Shown one piece after another: positions 45,739 to 57,570 of a stretch of 64,000 bases of DNA. The number at the start of each line of letters is the position of its first letter. Position 1 is the first letter of the stretch. The notes under the pieces were generated by a model. That model ran no database searches. It was not told the DNA's origin and worked only from the letters and a program-made list of their open reading frames with translations. Made by a program: the position numbers and the translations under genes. The stretch comes from Larix kaempferi (Eukaryota > Streptophyta > Pinopsida > Pinales > Pinaceae): the NCBI GenBank assembly GCA_027924585.1, contig BSBM01000252.1:1984001-2048000 (forward strand). Direction: 5' to 3'.

Positions 45739-46059
45739 CTAGGAAGGTATTTCTCGACACAGGTCTTCTAGCACAAGTCATCTTCTCTAGATCATCGTCA
45801 CTGGATAATCGTCATCGAGTCATCATCATCGTCACTGCTGATGCTATCTCAATCAATCTCTAAATCTACTCATCATAGGAAGTTCTACAGAGCCAATCCT
45901 TTTTCATACTGGATGTAGGCCCACCACCTGCAGGTCTTCATCATCACTGGCCATACTGTGGAATTCTCAAAACTTATTACGTGCATCACAAAACCTTAAA
46001 AGAGTCTCTTGACTAGCAAGAATCCTAAAGAGCATCTGAGGCCTTTTTCATCCTGTCCA

Positions 46060-46600
46060 GATCTCCAGGACGTATTACATGTGACCCCACCATAAAACCT
46101 TGAAAGAGAATCCTAGGACTGATTACGAGCACAAGGCTCAACCTATCGGATCTCCCAGGGCACAAATTACATGTGGTCACCACAAAACCTCGAAAGAGCA
46201 TCCCAAGACTGATTACAAGCACAAGGCTCAACCTATCAGATCTCCCAGGGCACAAATTACATGTGGTCATGGAAAAACCTCAAAAGAGCATCCCAGGACT
46301 GATTACGAGCACATGGCTCAACCTATCGGATCTCCCAGGGCACAAATTACATGCCATAGGACAAAACCTCGAAAGAGCATCTGCCAGATATCCCAGGGCA
46401 CAAATTACATGCCATAGGAAAAACCTCGAAAGACTATCTATAGATCTCCCAGGGCACAAATTATATGTCCTCCCAAGCAAAACCTCAAAAGAGCATTTGC
46501 CAGATATCCCAGGGTACAAATTACATGCCATAGGAAAAACCTGGAAAGATTATCTGCAAATCTCACAGGGCACAAATTACATGCTTATCTGCACAACCTG
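46060..46600 (-). repeat. Minisatellite in the Copia-5 3' region
   Basis: The motif ctcccagggcacaaattaca recurs near 46152, 46242, 46332, 46390, 46445, 46505 and 46562. The spacing is 90 bp for the first units and 55-60 bp after, so shortened units have spread at one end. Related to the Copia-3 array at 20151-20660, but the second half-unit differs (gactgattacgagcacaagg). Confidence 0.88.
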
Positions 46601-46613
46601 TTCCACGGCCACA

Positions 46614-47146
46614 GAGTATCAACCTGATACTCGCCATACATCATCCTGATGTACACATGATCATCCTGATCATCACTGCAACATCCTGCTGCATGTCATC
46701 TAGAGCAACATCCTGAAGCTCGTCATCCATGATCATCCTAATCATATAATGCATCTACCTGATGCATACCAAGTATCTACCTGATTAATATCATCATACA
46801 TGATCCACCTGATCATACAGTGTATCCACCTGATACAAATACATGATACATGATACATATCACCATACATGATCCACCTGATCATACAATGTATCCACCT
46901 GATACATATACAGATACATGATCCAAGCATCCAACATGATGCTTAACAAAAATACATACACATGATCCAACTGATCATATCCAACATCCAACATGATGCA
47001 TACATACATACATAAAAATGATCCAACTAATCATATCCAACATTCAACATGATGCGTACATACATATACAAAAATGATCCAACTGATCATACCCAGCATC
47101 TAACATGATGCGTACATACATATATAAAAATGATCCAACTGATCAT
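46614..47146 (-). repeat. Array of short hairpins with changing arms, Copia-5
   Basis: Same organisation as 20684-21217: gagtatcaacctgatactc, tacatcatcctgatgta, atgatccacctgatcat, atgtatccacctgatacat and others. Some arms have decayed (gtgtatccacctgatacaa). Confidence 0.78.
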
Positions 47147-47261
47147 ATCCAAGCAGAAACCAAAACATCATCCTGATGCTCGTCATCCAACGCTTACATC
47201 CACAGCCATGTGAAGGATCCTCCTTCCAACATGCTTGGAATGGCTTCAGCAAATGTGTCCA

Positions 47262-48480
47262 TCACTTCTTCCTCGAAGTGTCCTCGATCTGAATAATCCC
47301 AAGCCTCTCTCTGAAGTACTCGAACTTCACCCTAGCTAGTGGCTTCGTCAGCACATCTGCAATCTGCTCATCTGTCGCAACATACAGGAGCTTCACAGCT
47401 CCTCTTTGCACCATATCCCTGATATAGTGATATTTGATCTCTATGTGTTTCGACCTGTCTTGAAACACTGGATTCTCGGACAGCTTTACACAACTCTAGT
47501 TATCACAGAAGATACTAGTAGCATCCAATGGGAGATCAAATAACTCAGATAGTAGATTTCGTAGCCATACTACCTCACAACTAGCTGAACAGGCTACAAC
47601 ATACTCTGCCTCAGCTGTACTTAGTGCTATGTAGGAATGCTTCCTGCTAAACCAATAGATCACACCTGATCGCATACTGAAGCAACACCCAGATGTGCTC
47701 TTCCTATCTGCAGCACTGCCAGCCCAATCTGAATCAACATAACCCTCTAGGTTAAACTTTTGATTCACCTCATACTTGATCCCATAATCCACTGTACCCT
47801 TCAGGTACCTCAGAACATGCTTTACAGCAACCAGATGAACACTCCTCGGATCTGTCAGGAACTGACTCAATGTGTTCACTACAAAGCAAATATATGGTCT
47901 CGTGTTCGTCACGTACATCAAGGATCCAATCATTTGACGATACATAGAGACATCAACCGGCTCAGATGAAGCATCACATAGAAGCTTCAGATTCGATGCC
48001 ATAGATGTGGCCATGGCCTTGCAATCCATCATCCCGAACCTCTTCAGGATCTCTACTGCATACTTCCCTTGTCCAAGGAAGATTCCATTTGCACTCTGCC
48101 ACACCTCCATGCCAAAACAAAATAGTGCATGTCAGCAATCGATCTATCTTCACCTGTAACAAATAGGTTATTCGCATACAAAAATAGTATCACTGGATTG
48201 CCTTCCTCAACCTTGTAGTAAAGGTTGGAATCTGCTTTACTCTTGGTAAAGCTCAAACGAGATAGAAAGCTGTCTATCCTACCAAGTTCTGTACAAATAT
48301 ATGACTACACCATTCAAGAAGGTTGTCTTGAAATCCATCTGGTGTATCTTCTATCTCATCACTTTTATATTTCTCTATGCTGCCATCTACAGCATGCTTG
48401 ATCTGATAGTTCCATTTGGAAGTCACAACAAACTTCCCTTCAGCTCTTGGGACCACATCCCAAACATCGTTCTTCATGAT
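47262..48480 (-). pseudogene. Copia-5 RT C-terminus and RNase H, broken
   Basis: Pieces at 48477-48053 hold late RT (SKADSNLYYKVEEGNPVILFLY, then a degraded YVDD region). 48110-47496 holds MEVWQSANGIFLGQGKYAVE, SMYRQMIGSLMY and RNase H (VDSDWAGS, AEAEYV, FCDN). One in-frame stop near 47493-47498 separates the last part, 47468-47262, which ends KPLARVKFEYF. It is very close to the Copia-3 protein. Confidence 0.85.
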
Positions 48481-51471
48481 CGACGGATCATGGCATTCTT
48501 CCCATATCCTGGGAACTTCAATATATTCAATAGATAATTTTGTTGCTTGAACAAATGTTGTAGTCCTTCTTTTGTAGGTGAAGGTATATGGTCTTTTCTA
48601 CAAAACAAGTTAAATTGCATGATTAGAAACATCTCATAATTTTCAGACAAATTCTTACACATAAAGAAATATGTCATACAATCATGCAATTATCTTAGCC
48701 AATGCTTCAATACAACATTTATCCATATCCCGTAACTTTCTAGATTCCTTCCAATCTCTACCAAAACATTGTTAAGAGTGTGCACAACTCCCAACATGTC
48801 AGCAAAGAGGTTTCGTTCTAGATAAGTAGCAATGGAATGTTGTACAGTGCCATAGGCTACTTACCCATGCATATTAGTAGTATACTGTTCATCAATGCAA
48901 CTATTCTAATATGCATAATACACAACCTAAGTCTAGGAACATCAGTATATACATTATTGAACAGTATTATTTAAACAATAAAATATGCAAGTAATGACAA
49001 TTCAAATACTTATCTTTGTTTCTTTGTTGGGTTGACTCCCTCTCAGTCTTTGTTTCTTTTCTGCAACTCCATTCTTATGTGGATTGTGAGAAGTGGTCAA
49101 CTCCCTCTGAATATATGCATCTTTGCATAAACTACTGAAGTGTGCTCCTTTGATTTCTTGCAGGAACAACTGGAGTGTGCTCCCTCTTGATCTTTGATTC
49201 CTGGATTACCTGTCCTTGAACTTACATCCATCCTTAATCACTATGCATGCTTATTAGTATCATCATTGTGTTATCCTTGAGGTCTCATACATAACCACAA
49301 ATTTATTAGTATAATCTTAATACTATCAAAACATAATAATCTCAAGCATGTATAGTCAGGATCATTTCAAACACAGATAATAGACATTAGTATTCAAGGT
49401 TTCAGGGAAGTCTTATTTTACTCATACATATTCTTATTTGATCATAGGACTCTTCTGGTTAGTTGAATCATCAATCAAGATAAGAGATATAATATGCATA
49501 AAACCCATGATTATTCAAACCTATACCTTCATGATTCTTTTGGTTAGTCATATCATCAATTATGGTAAGAAACATAATATGCATACAACCATGACTATTC
49601 AAACCTATGACTTCATGAATAATCATTATCAACAACACAACACTAAAAGATCCTAACACAAGGTAGGATTCTAGCTTGATATAGGAAAAACATACTTGGA
49701 TTAGCATGCTAGCTAGTTATGTCTAACATACCTGGATTAGCATGCTAGCTAGTTATGTCTAACATACCTGCATAATGTCTTCTGGTTCTCTTCAGTGACT
49801 TGTGCTAGTAACCTACATGTCTCATAAGTTAACCATTGTAGAACCAAGTTATACATACATCGAAAGTAGATCTTCTATGTGATCCATGACAATGTATGAA
49901 TCCTTGTCTTCATGTCACCATGATCATATGTTCTTGAAGTAGAACATGATTTGTCTTTCTTGGTGTACCTTTTATGTTAGCAGACAACATAAACCTCATA
50001 CAACACCATAATGCATTAGTACAATCATAAGTGTCAACACCCTAACCAATGAATATCTTCTATCATGCATTCATAATTTTGTTAAGGTGATACAACAAAT
50101 CTAAAATCAAGATTGTACTAACCGTAATAACATGAAGACAAACATACCATGAACTTAATCATGAACAAATATCGAAACATACCTCGATAAGTCATACCTG
50201 TCGAGATCGCTTGTAATATTCTTATGTAAGGGCTTAGCCTCATCTCCCTCTGAAACAGGAACTTCTTCACTTATGCAGGTGACCAATCCATCCTCTTCTA
50301 GGATTAACCCAATCCACTTGATTTGCAGGAACTAGATCTTGAGTTGTAATAGGGTTTGTCAGAGAAACCCCAAAAATTCAAACTTTGAATTTCAAACTTC
50401 TGAAAGGATAGAAATATGTGCCTTGATGAGCTGATCAAGTTGGTATATTCAGAATTTGAAAACTGAAAAGTTTCACCCCTCAAAATTGCCTTTTAGATTT
50501 TCGGATTCACTAGGGAGGACCCTGAATTAGGGTTTGAGTTTCCTGGAGTTTCACCCAACCAAAAGATTTGATTCAAAACTCTAAGCTTTGATTTTTCTTA
50601 GGAGCTTCCAGCTGTGGTCACAGATTTCCAAAATTCCATTTTTTGCAAAAGCCCTAATTTTCCATCTTTCCAATCAAAGTCCCGAACTGGGGTTTGATCA
50701 AGCCTGGCCTTCTGCCCAACCAAAAAATCTGATCTTGGTCTCTAAATTTCGATTTTGATGAGTATCATCCAGCCGTGGTCTCCGATTACAAAAATTCCAA
50801 CTTTCTCTGAAGCCCTGAATTCCGGAAGCCATGAATGAAGGTACTCAAAAATAATTTTGTTTTGACAGAAGCATGTACCTGATTGTTTCTGGTGTAACTC
50901 TGAACGTTTTGATCCACAGGGTCTGAACAATTTTCTTCAGATATCCTGACTTGTTATCTTTCCATCCCGATAGGTCTGACCTCAATTGGATTCTCTGAGA
51001 GAGAGTTATGCCAAGTGTCGCAACGTGACCTATTTATGGGATAATACAGGAGAGCGAACTTGTACAGCGTTCCTCGTGTCACTGGTTCAACTTCGGCCTT
51101 TGAAAATTTCTCCTGAGATAGTACAGACTTTTTAATACCTTTGACATTTTACTAAATTTCATTTGGATCTTCCTAGCCCAAGTTATGACCTTTTTCCCAA
51201 GGTCACCTGATTTTGACTCAGATCTGGAAGAGGCAGAAACCCTATATTGTACAGATCATAAATCACAAAGTACGACGAATTAGAGGTTGTACTTTGGACA
51301 CAAGGTACATGGAGATTTAATATTCGACCTGTAAATATTTCAGAGCCGAAAACTTTGCCAAAACGGATTTATAGAGAAAGTGCTACAATGATTGGTTTTT
51401 TCTATATCAAGCCCTAGCATCGTAAGTGCAACAAGTGTCATACATGCCATATCATGCCTTCTTTCAGGCTA
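48481..51471 (-). other. Copia-5 non-coding 5' internal region
   Basis: About 3 kb where gag and integrase should be. No gene is supported. 48480-49060 matches the Copia-3 segment 29236-29780. 49440-49640 holds two diverged units of about 100 bp. 49700-49770 holds a 37-bp direct repeat (ggattagcatgctagctagt). The part near 50340-50640 resembles the Copia-3 leader at 32040-32360 (ccctgaattagggtttgag). Confidence 0.65.
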
Positions 51472-51483
51472 GCTCTGATACCA
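51472..51483 (-). other. PBS of Copia-5 (initiator tRNA-Met)
   Basis: gctctgatacca on plus, abutting the right LTR. Confidence 0.92.
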
Positions 51484-52129
51484 TGTTAAATTTTCAGAGT
51501 TTAATTCAATCTTATCTAGGATCTTAACTGAGAGAACAACATGTACAACAAATCTAGAGCATATCATTCATGGACACAATAATGCAAGCACAGAAGAGAC
51601 ACTGAGTTTACTTGGGGAAAACCATAAAGGTGAAAAACCCCAATAAATTCCTTAGAGATAGATAGAGCAATGATACAACCAGAATACAAGAGATATTCTT
51701 CTCCTAGCATCAGAGCCTCCTCCTCCACAAGTGCGCCACTCTCCACAGTGTGAGTGAGAGAATAGAATGTGTAAAATGAGAGAGACACACTCTCTATTTA
51801 TACACTAACTTGCCTTGACCTCTACTCAACTAGGTTGGCCTCAACTTAACCACTTAACATACTGTTGACTGGGCCAACCCCCACTAGGGTTGTCTTATAA
51901 CCCTTTGACCCACATGGCCAACCCCCAATAGGGTGGTCTAATAACCCTTTGACCCACATGACTTATACAGGGCTGACCCCAACAAGGTGGTCTAATAACC
52001 CATCAAGTATAAGTTACGATACTTACAATATAAATGACGACACTTCCGTATAGAGGAATAATAACATCTCTATAGGAATACAATATACATATATGTGAAA
52101 TACATTCTGAAGTTACATATACATCAACA
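51484..52129 (-). repeat. Copia-5 right LTR (5' LTR)
   Basis: 646 bp, paired with 45082-45727, ending CATCAACA. Confidence 0.93.
51795..51802 (-). promoter_or_regulatory. TATA box, Copia-5 right LTR
   Basis: tatttata on plus, tataaata on the coding strand, in the 5' LTR. Confidence 0.6.
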
Positions 52130-52134
52130 GACGT
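52130..52134. repeat. TSD of Copia-5, right copy (GACGT)
   Basis: Pairs with GACTT at 45077-45081 with one change. The intact Gyp-D 5' LTR reads agacttagcccatgg at this place. Confidence 0.8.
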
Positions 52135-52366
52135 AGCCCATGGTTTGTATTGACACATAGTATTGACCCATGGTATTAGCGCCTAGACTTAGTATATATG
52201 TGTGTGTTGAGGCCTATGAAGGCATCGTGAAGTTAATTGTATTGAGCTTTCCCAAAGGAGGTTGCCCCCTCGAAGTGGCCTATGATCAATATAAAAGTGA
52301 TTATGAGTTCTATTCTTTCTGATATCTCGTGTATTTGCATTAATTAATTATTGCAGGTTCATCAAA
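52135..52366 (+). repeat. Gyp-D 3' LTR, second part
   Basis: Continues 45081 and ends GGTTCATCAAA; matches 41066-41300. Confidence 0.85.
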
Positions 52367-52371
52367 TCTTT
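52367..52371. repeat. TSD of Gyp-D, right copy (TCTTT)
   Basis: Pairs with GCTTT at 40928-40932. Confidence 0.7.
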
Positions 52372-52603
52372 ATTCACAAATGCGCCCTCCTTCCTAAATC
52401 TTATCCAGAAATGTTTAGAAATGTACCCAAGTGGCCTAGGTGACTTGTAGAACACACCTTGCATGGAATCTTATCCTCCCATATTGCCTTGTGGACCACA
52501 CAATGGCAATTTCCTCAATTATTACATAGAAATAACCAACAAGTGATTAATTAATGAATCTTATGTAATTAAATAAATGGTAGGAAGGCCTAAATATTCC
52601 AAC
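52372..52603 (-). repeat. Copia-2 right LTR, second part
   Basis: Continues 40932 and ends AAATATTCCAACA, as the left LTR does at 36101. Gyp-B coding sequence resumes directly after it. Confidence 0.87.
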
Positions 52604-53792
52604 ATCAAGATCATTGAAGTTGAAGGCCACCAAGTATTGCTTGGCAAATCAACAATTGTTTTGGAAGAATCCAGGTGGAATTTTACTCAAATGTTTAGAA
52701 AAATCACAAGTGAATGGGGTGATTTCAGATATGCATGAGGGTGCTTGTGGGGGTCACAAGTTTTGGCAATCTACAGCATATAAAATTCTCAGGTCTGGTT
52801 TTTATTGGCCCTCTTTATTTTCAAATGTATACCAGCAGGTGCGAGGATGTGTTCAATGTCAAAAGTTTGTTGGAAAACAAAAGCTCATTTCTTTACCATT
52901 AAAGCCTATTGCAGTCAATGCCCCTTTTCAACAGTGGGGATTAGATTTTATAGGAGAAATTAACCCTGCATCAAGTGGACAACACAGGTGGATACTTACA
53001 GGTACATTTTTTTTCACTAAATGGGTGGAGGCAATTCCAACACGTAAAGCAACTGAAGGAGTTATCATGAATTTTATACAGGAAAATATTTTGAGTAGGT
53101 TTGGCTGTCCACATAGGTTATTGACTGATAATGCACCTTCTTTCAAGTCAAAAGCTATGGTGAGTTTCTGTGAGTAGAATGGGATTGATTTGAGGCATTC
53201 TACTCCATACTACCCCCAGGGTAATGGTTTGGCAGAGTCATCAAATAAGAACATTGTTCAGAGTATTAAAAAATTGTTGAATCAAAATAAGAGGTCATGG
53301 GATTCAATGCTTAAATATGCATTGTGGGCAGATAGAATAACTACTAAGAAAGCAATAGGTTTGTCCCCTTTCCAATTAGTGTATGGTACAGATGCAGTCT
53401 TCCCTATTCAGCTAGGTATTCTAGTAATGAAGTTTTTTCAAGATTGTCAAGAAGAACGTAATGATCTCCAAAGGAGGATTTTCTCATTAATTGAATTGCA
53501 GCAAGAATGTGAGGCTATAGCAGAAAGAGTTGATGCATACAGAAGAAAGGTTAAAGCTTGGTTTAATAAAAATGTAAAGGAAAATACTTTCTCTCTTGGT
53601 GATATGGTTCTCAGATGGGATGCAAGGAGAGACCAAAAAGGTCAGCATGGTAAGCTTGACAATCTTTGGTTGGGACCCTTTATGATTTCAAAATTTTTAG
53701 AAAACAACACTTTCATACTACAAACTTTGGAAGGTGAGAAGCTGTTCACTCCATTTAATGGACGGTTCCTCAAACATTTTTACAGTTCTTGA
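52604..53792 (+). pseudogene. Gyp-B integrase, one internal stop
   Basis: The frame resumes as SLKLKATKYCLANQQLFWK, the linker that precedes gypsy integrase. The HHCC zinc domain follows (H in MHEGACGGH, second H after it, CVQCQ). The core has WGLDFIG (first D), LLTDNAPSF (second D) and GLAESSNK (E), so all three acids remain. A TAG at 53175 interrupts the frame between the second D and the E. The C-terminus has GDMVLRWDARR and LDNLWLGPF and ends at 53790-53792. With 10789-14640 it makes one polyprotein lacking only the gypsy RNase H. Confidence 0.88.
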
Positions 53793-54661
53793 AGGTAAAT
53801 AGTGTCACACACATTGTATATACCGGTGTGAAATAAGACTCCATACCCAATGGAAATTTGCAGAATAAAACAACAGTTTTAGCTAACAGAAAAGGAACTG
53901 GTCTACAAGTTCTTGAAACCTCACAAGGAGGCTTTCATCCCACAGTAAGAGCCAGATTGTTAATGCTAGGATTGTTCTCATTTTTTGTTTATGTTTCCTT
54001 AGGTTTGTTTGAAATTTATTTTATTTTATTTATCCCTGGTTTTCGATTGTTTTATTCTATTTCTAATTTTTGTTTTATTTAATTTTTTAATAGCCTTCTT
54101 TTTCTTTAATCCAAAACCTTTAAATGGATTATATAGCATGGTATTTGTCTCAATGTTTTCAATTAAATTTATTTAGCTTTGTCATGAAGTTTATAATCAA
54201 GTTTTACACTCTTATGCTAAGTGTATTTATCAAAATTGCTATGTTGGAAGATTCTGGTAGCGCAAATTGTGAAATATACCCCTAATGTGCTACGGGAATC
54301 TGGTATGATGAAAAATCGTGCTTTCCAGGCTGGGTAATGGTTCACTTCAGTTATGATGACTGGACAACTTATGTTATAATGATTCGAAGTGTTTCAACAC
54401 ATATCAAAGAATTATAATATTTTCAAAGTTCCACCACATTCAATCATTAATAGAAATTTGGTTTTGAGGTGTCACAAATCAGTTTGGGAATCACAAAATA
54501 TGAAACCGATGGACATCTGTTGCTAAAGGAAGTTAGTGTTTTGATATTCGAACACTTGTCATCTACGTTTTCTCAGAAGCCAAAATTAAGAAATTTGCAG
54601 TTGAGAGATGGGAAGAAGTGGTGAAGTAAATAGGGTAGATTTGATGGACACGTAGTGGGCT
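53793..54661 (+). other. Gyp-B region after integrase
   Basis: No gene. It is T-rich. The start of the 3' LTR must lie here or slightly upstream of 54662. Candidates are TGTCACAC at 53813 and TGTTGGAAG at 54242, but the matching part of the 5' LTR is not in the window, so I cannot decide. Confidence 0.5.
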
Positions 54662-55117
54662 GTGAAATTTCTGAAATGTGTAGAAGTGTTTAAAGGAGCA
54701 GGATGGTTAAATTTCTTTGAGAAAATTATTGGGTTTAATGAAGAAGTTTTGATCTACTTTGCAAGGAATTTGGCTGAAGACGTTAATTTTAAAACCCTAA
54801 CATCTCAGCTCTCGCAAGCCCTAATTTATAAATCCACCGGTCTCACCATGGACAGGGAATTGTGGTTCAAAAAATTTCCTTTCAGATTCGACCCAAAGTT
54901 GTTCTTGTTACCAAGTAATGAAAACTTAAATTGGAATAATGGAGTTCATATAACAAGTTTTCAACCAGAATGGAGAGAGGTGCTTGGCGTTATACAGTCT
55001 TACATCACATGTGAAGGTAGATTTACAATGGTTTTTAAATATCATGTTAGGTTTTTAATGCATCTCAAATCGCACTATAAAGTAAATTTACCCTATTTCC
55101 TGTATAAGAGCATTTAA
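54662..55117 (+). pseudogene. Gyp-B LTR-encoded ORF, N-terminal part
   Basis: A 151-aa open piece with globular character: GWLNFFEKIIGFNEEVLIYF, FKTLTSQLSQALIYKSTGLT, LWFKKFPFRFDPKLFLL. The pattern loosely recalls the helical N-terminal domain of plant retrotransposon accessory proteins, but I do not recognise the family. It is followed by stops and an A run of about 14 bases (55212-55225), after which the coiled-coil frame starts in another phase. Confidence 0.5.
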
Positions 55118-55223
55118 AATATGTCAAATAAGGTGAAAATGAATCCTGAGCATATGAGACATTCCTTATTTCACCATGGACTTATAAAGCTGCTCATTTA
55201 AACGGAATTGCAAAAAAAAAAAA

Positions 55224-56306
55224 AAGACCTGGGAAGACTTCATATTTTGGTCTGGGTTTTTGGCTGAAAGAGATAAGCGCATAGATAAAAATAAATCTAA
55301 AAAGAAGGGTAAAAAGGGAAACATGAGAAGTTCTGAAAAGCCTTTGTTACAGGAAAAATCTGAGATTCCTAAGAAGAAAGAATAGGTACATTGTCAAGAA
55401 GTTCAGAAAATGGAAAGGGTAATTGATATTACTGAGGAACAAGTTCAAATTCCAAACATATCAAAACAAAGCACAGTCGAGAATTTAGTTTTACAACCTG
55501 CTGCAGAAGATACAAAGAATGAAAGTTTTCAGGCGATGGATTTAGAAGCAGATGCAAGTCTTCTCGTGTAGTTAAAAGAATCAACATGGAAGTATAGAAC
55601 AAGGTCAGCCATGAAGAGTAATATGGAAAAGGGTTCAAGCTCTAATCAGAGGACACAGGAGATAACCCTAATTCAAAGTTCATCAACTGATAAAGGTGAA
55701 GAGGAGGAAGATAAACCAATTTCTCACCAGATGAGTATATAGTGCGATGATGCAGAAGTGGAAGAAGCAAATCTAGAAGTAAACCAAGATGAAGAAGATC
55801 AAATCATTTTCAAAATGGAACTAGATGAGTCTAAAATTCCAGAGAGATTGGCAAAGGATAGGTTAGAAGAAGACTTAATTTTCAGAAAGTTAGATATTCC
55901 ACCTTTTATATCCCAAGACTCTATTTTTTTAGGAGAAGTGAACATATGCTCAGAGGTTGAAATTGTTAGAAGGATTCAAAAACAACATCAAGTAGAGATA
56001 TCATTTCTAAATGAGCCAAATGACAGGTTTTCAAAGACTAATAAGCATCTAAAGGAGGACTTGGAAGAAGTTAATACACATTATCAATAACTGATTGTTG
56101 TTACCAGGAAAGCTTTGAAGAGGAAAAGGGAAGCAAAGGCTCAAGTTGATGATTTAAAGAAGCAGGTACATAGTTTGAATGAGAAGAACAAGCTGTTATT
56201 AGACAAGATTAAATATTTGGAAGGTGAGTAGCCCCAACATAACAAAAGGACCCATGCGCTGGAAGGGATTGCTATGTTAGTAGAGGCTTCTAGAAAAGCT
56301 ACTTAG
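55224..56306 (+). pseudogene. Gyp-B LTR-encoded coiled-coil ORF, 3' LTR copy
   Basis: One frame from KTWEDFIFWSGFLAERDKR through a Lys-rich stretch, an acidic middle (NLEVNQDEEDQIIFKMELDE), LIFRKLDIPPFISQDS and a long coiled coil (VDDLKKQVHSLNEKNKLLL) to the end LVEASRKAT. In-frame stops (TAG near 55387, 55570 and 55740, TAA near 56088, TAG near 56229) break it. At several sites the other LTR keeps a sense codon. No known domain beyond coiled coil. Confidence 0.6.
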
Positions 56307-56967
56307 AGTTAATTCAGTTTTAAAAGTATTCATTTTTTGTATTATGTAATCTTAAAATAGTTAAGTTTTAGTTAAAAGACTGAGTTAAAGACTTGAAATA
56401 CTCCTAACTATTTTATGTAACTACTTTGAGATTAAAACCTAAAAGTAGTTACAAACTACTCTTTTTTTAAGTAGATAAAAGTAGTAAAGGAAGAGGGATA
56501 CAAGGTTTGATTTTTATTTCAAGAAGCTATTTTGCAGTGATATAAAGCTTGCAAAACTATCATGTAAGTCATGAGAACTGAGAATTAATACACATATGAT
56601 ATAATCCATTTTATACTATTTGATTGAGTTTTTATTCCTGATCAGTTTGATCATTCAGTGCATGATTTCATTTCTGTTTTAATGTCTTTTAAACTAGTAA
56701 ATGCTTATGTATTGTAGATGAAAACCAGTATGAGTGATTATGATGTGATAGTTTATATTTATTTGATTTATATTTATGAATTCAGTTTTCAATGAAGTAT
56801 ATGATTCAACAACTTGTTTTAGTTTGTTTTCTCTTGTTCTTCTTGAGATTGAAACCTTCAAACCACAAACTCTAAACCAAGAAAAATATTTTCATTTATT
56901 ATTTGAAATGGTTAAGATTGTGTTAGCTTGTTCCTCTGTAGTCTAGGGACAAATTCTGGCACTAACA
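55589..56967 (+). repeat. Gyp-B 3' LTR (part confirmed by the 5' copy)
   Basis: Aligns with 9269-10653 and ends GGCACTAACA. The LTR extends further left but cannot be confirmed. Directly after it the minus-strand integrase of Gyp-A resumes. Confidence 0.85.
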
Positions 56968-57570
56968 CCCACCATGTGTTGAATCATGGTTTTCAAGACC
57001 TTATTGATGGCCTCTACTTTCCCATTGGACTGTGGGTCGTATGGGGTTGAATTATCATGGTGAAAAACCAATTTGACACTCAATTCATCTACCATCTTGT
57101 TTTGAAAATGGGATCTGTGATTGGTAACGATGGCTTGCGAGACTCCGAATCATGCAATGACATGGTTAAACATGAAGAGTGCAGTGGTTTTTCCATACTC
57201 ATTGTACGTAGGCATTGCCTCAACCCATTTGAGTGAAATAATTGACGGCTACAATTACGTAACCATGCCCCCCACCCAAGGTGGGATTATAATGCATGAA
57301 ATATCTGCCCCATTTAGAAAATGGGTCGAGGGCAATAACCGGATGTAGAGGGGTTGGATGGGAACGCTTTTTGAATTGAAAGTGCTGGCATGGAGGACAC
57401 TTCTTAAAGAACTCAATACAGTCCTTGAAGATCAAAGGCCAGTAGTATCCTGGGAATAATAGTTTATGGGCTGTAGCCATCCCAGAAAGATGACCTTCAC
57501 AACCCCTAGAGTGACAGTAATTCAGTATGTGTTTAGCCTCCTCGCGTGTTAATCAACGTCAAAGGATAGA
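56968..57570 (-). pseudogene. Gyp-A integrase, catalytic acids lost
   Basis: Reading right to left: LTREEAKHILNYCHSRGCEGH, GYYWPLIFKDCIEFFKKCPPC (HHCC zinc domain intact), then WGRYFMHYN where the first catalytic Asp is expected (now Tyr), IVTNHRSHF where the second Asp is Asn, and PYDPQSNGKVEAINKVLK with the Glu. It is cut by the Gyp-B LTR at 56967; the rest should lie left of the window. First flanking bases cccac (56968-56972) are the expected Gyp-B TSD. Confidence 0.82.

Larger units (their letters stand above)
45082..52129 (-). mobile_element. Copia-5: Ty1/copia element lacking gag and integrase
   Basis: 7048 bp, with 646-bp LTRs, a tRNA-iMet PBS and the same 3' region as Copia-3 (minisatellite, hairpin array, RNase H). 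Only RT C-terminus and RNase H are coding; about 3 kb upstream is non-coding. It split the 3' LTR of Gyp-D. Confidence 0.92.
40933..52366 (+). mobile_element. Gyp-D: internally deleted Ty3/gypsy element with Copia-5 in its 3' LTR
   Basis: It has LTRs of about 368 bp, a tRNA-iMet PBS and an internal region coding for gag, protease, RNase H and integrase remnants on the plus strand. RT is deleted. Copia-5 splits the 3' LTR. The element lies inside the right LTR of Copia-2. Confidence 0.88.
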
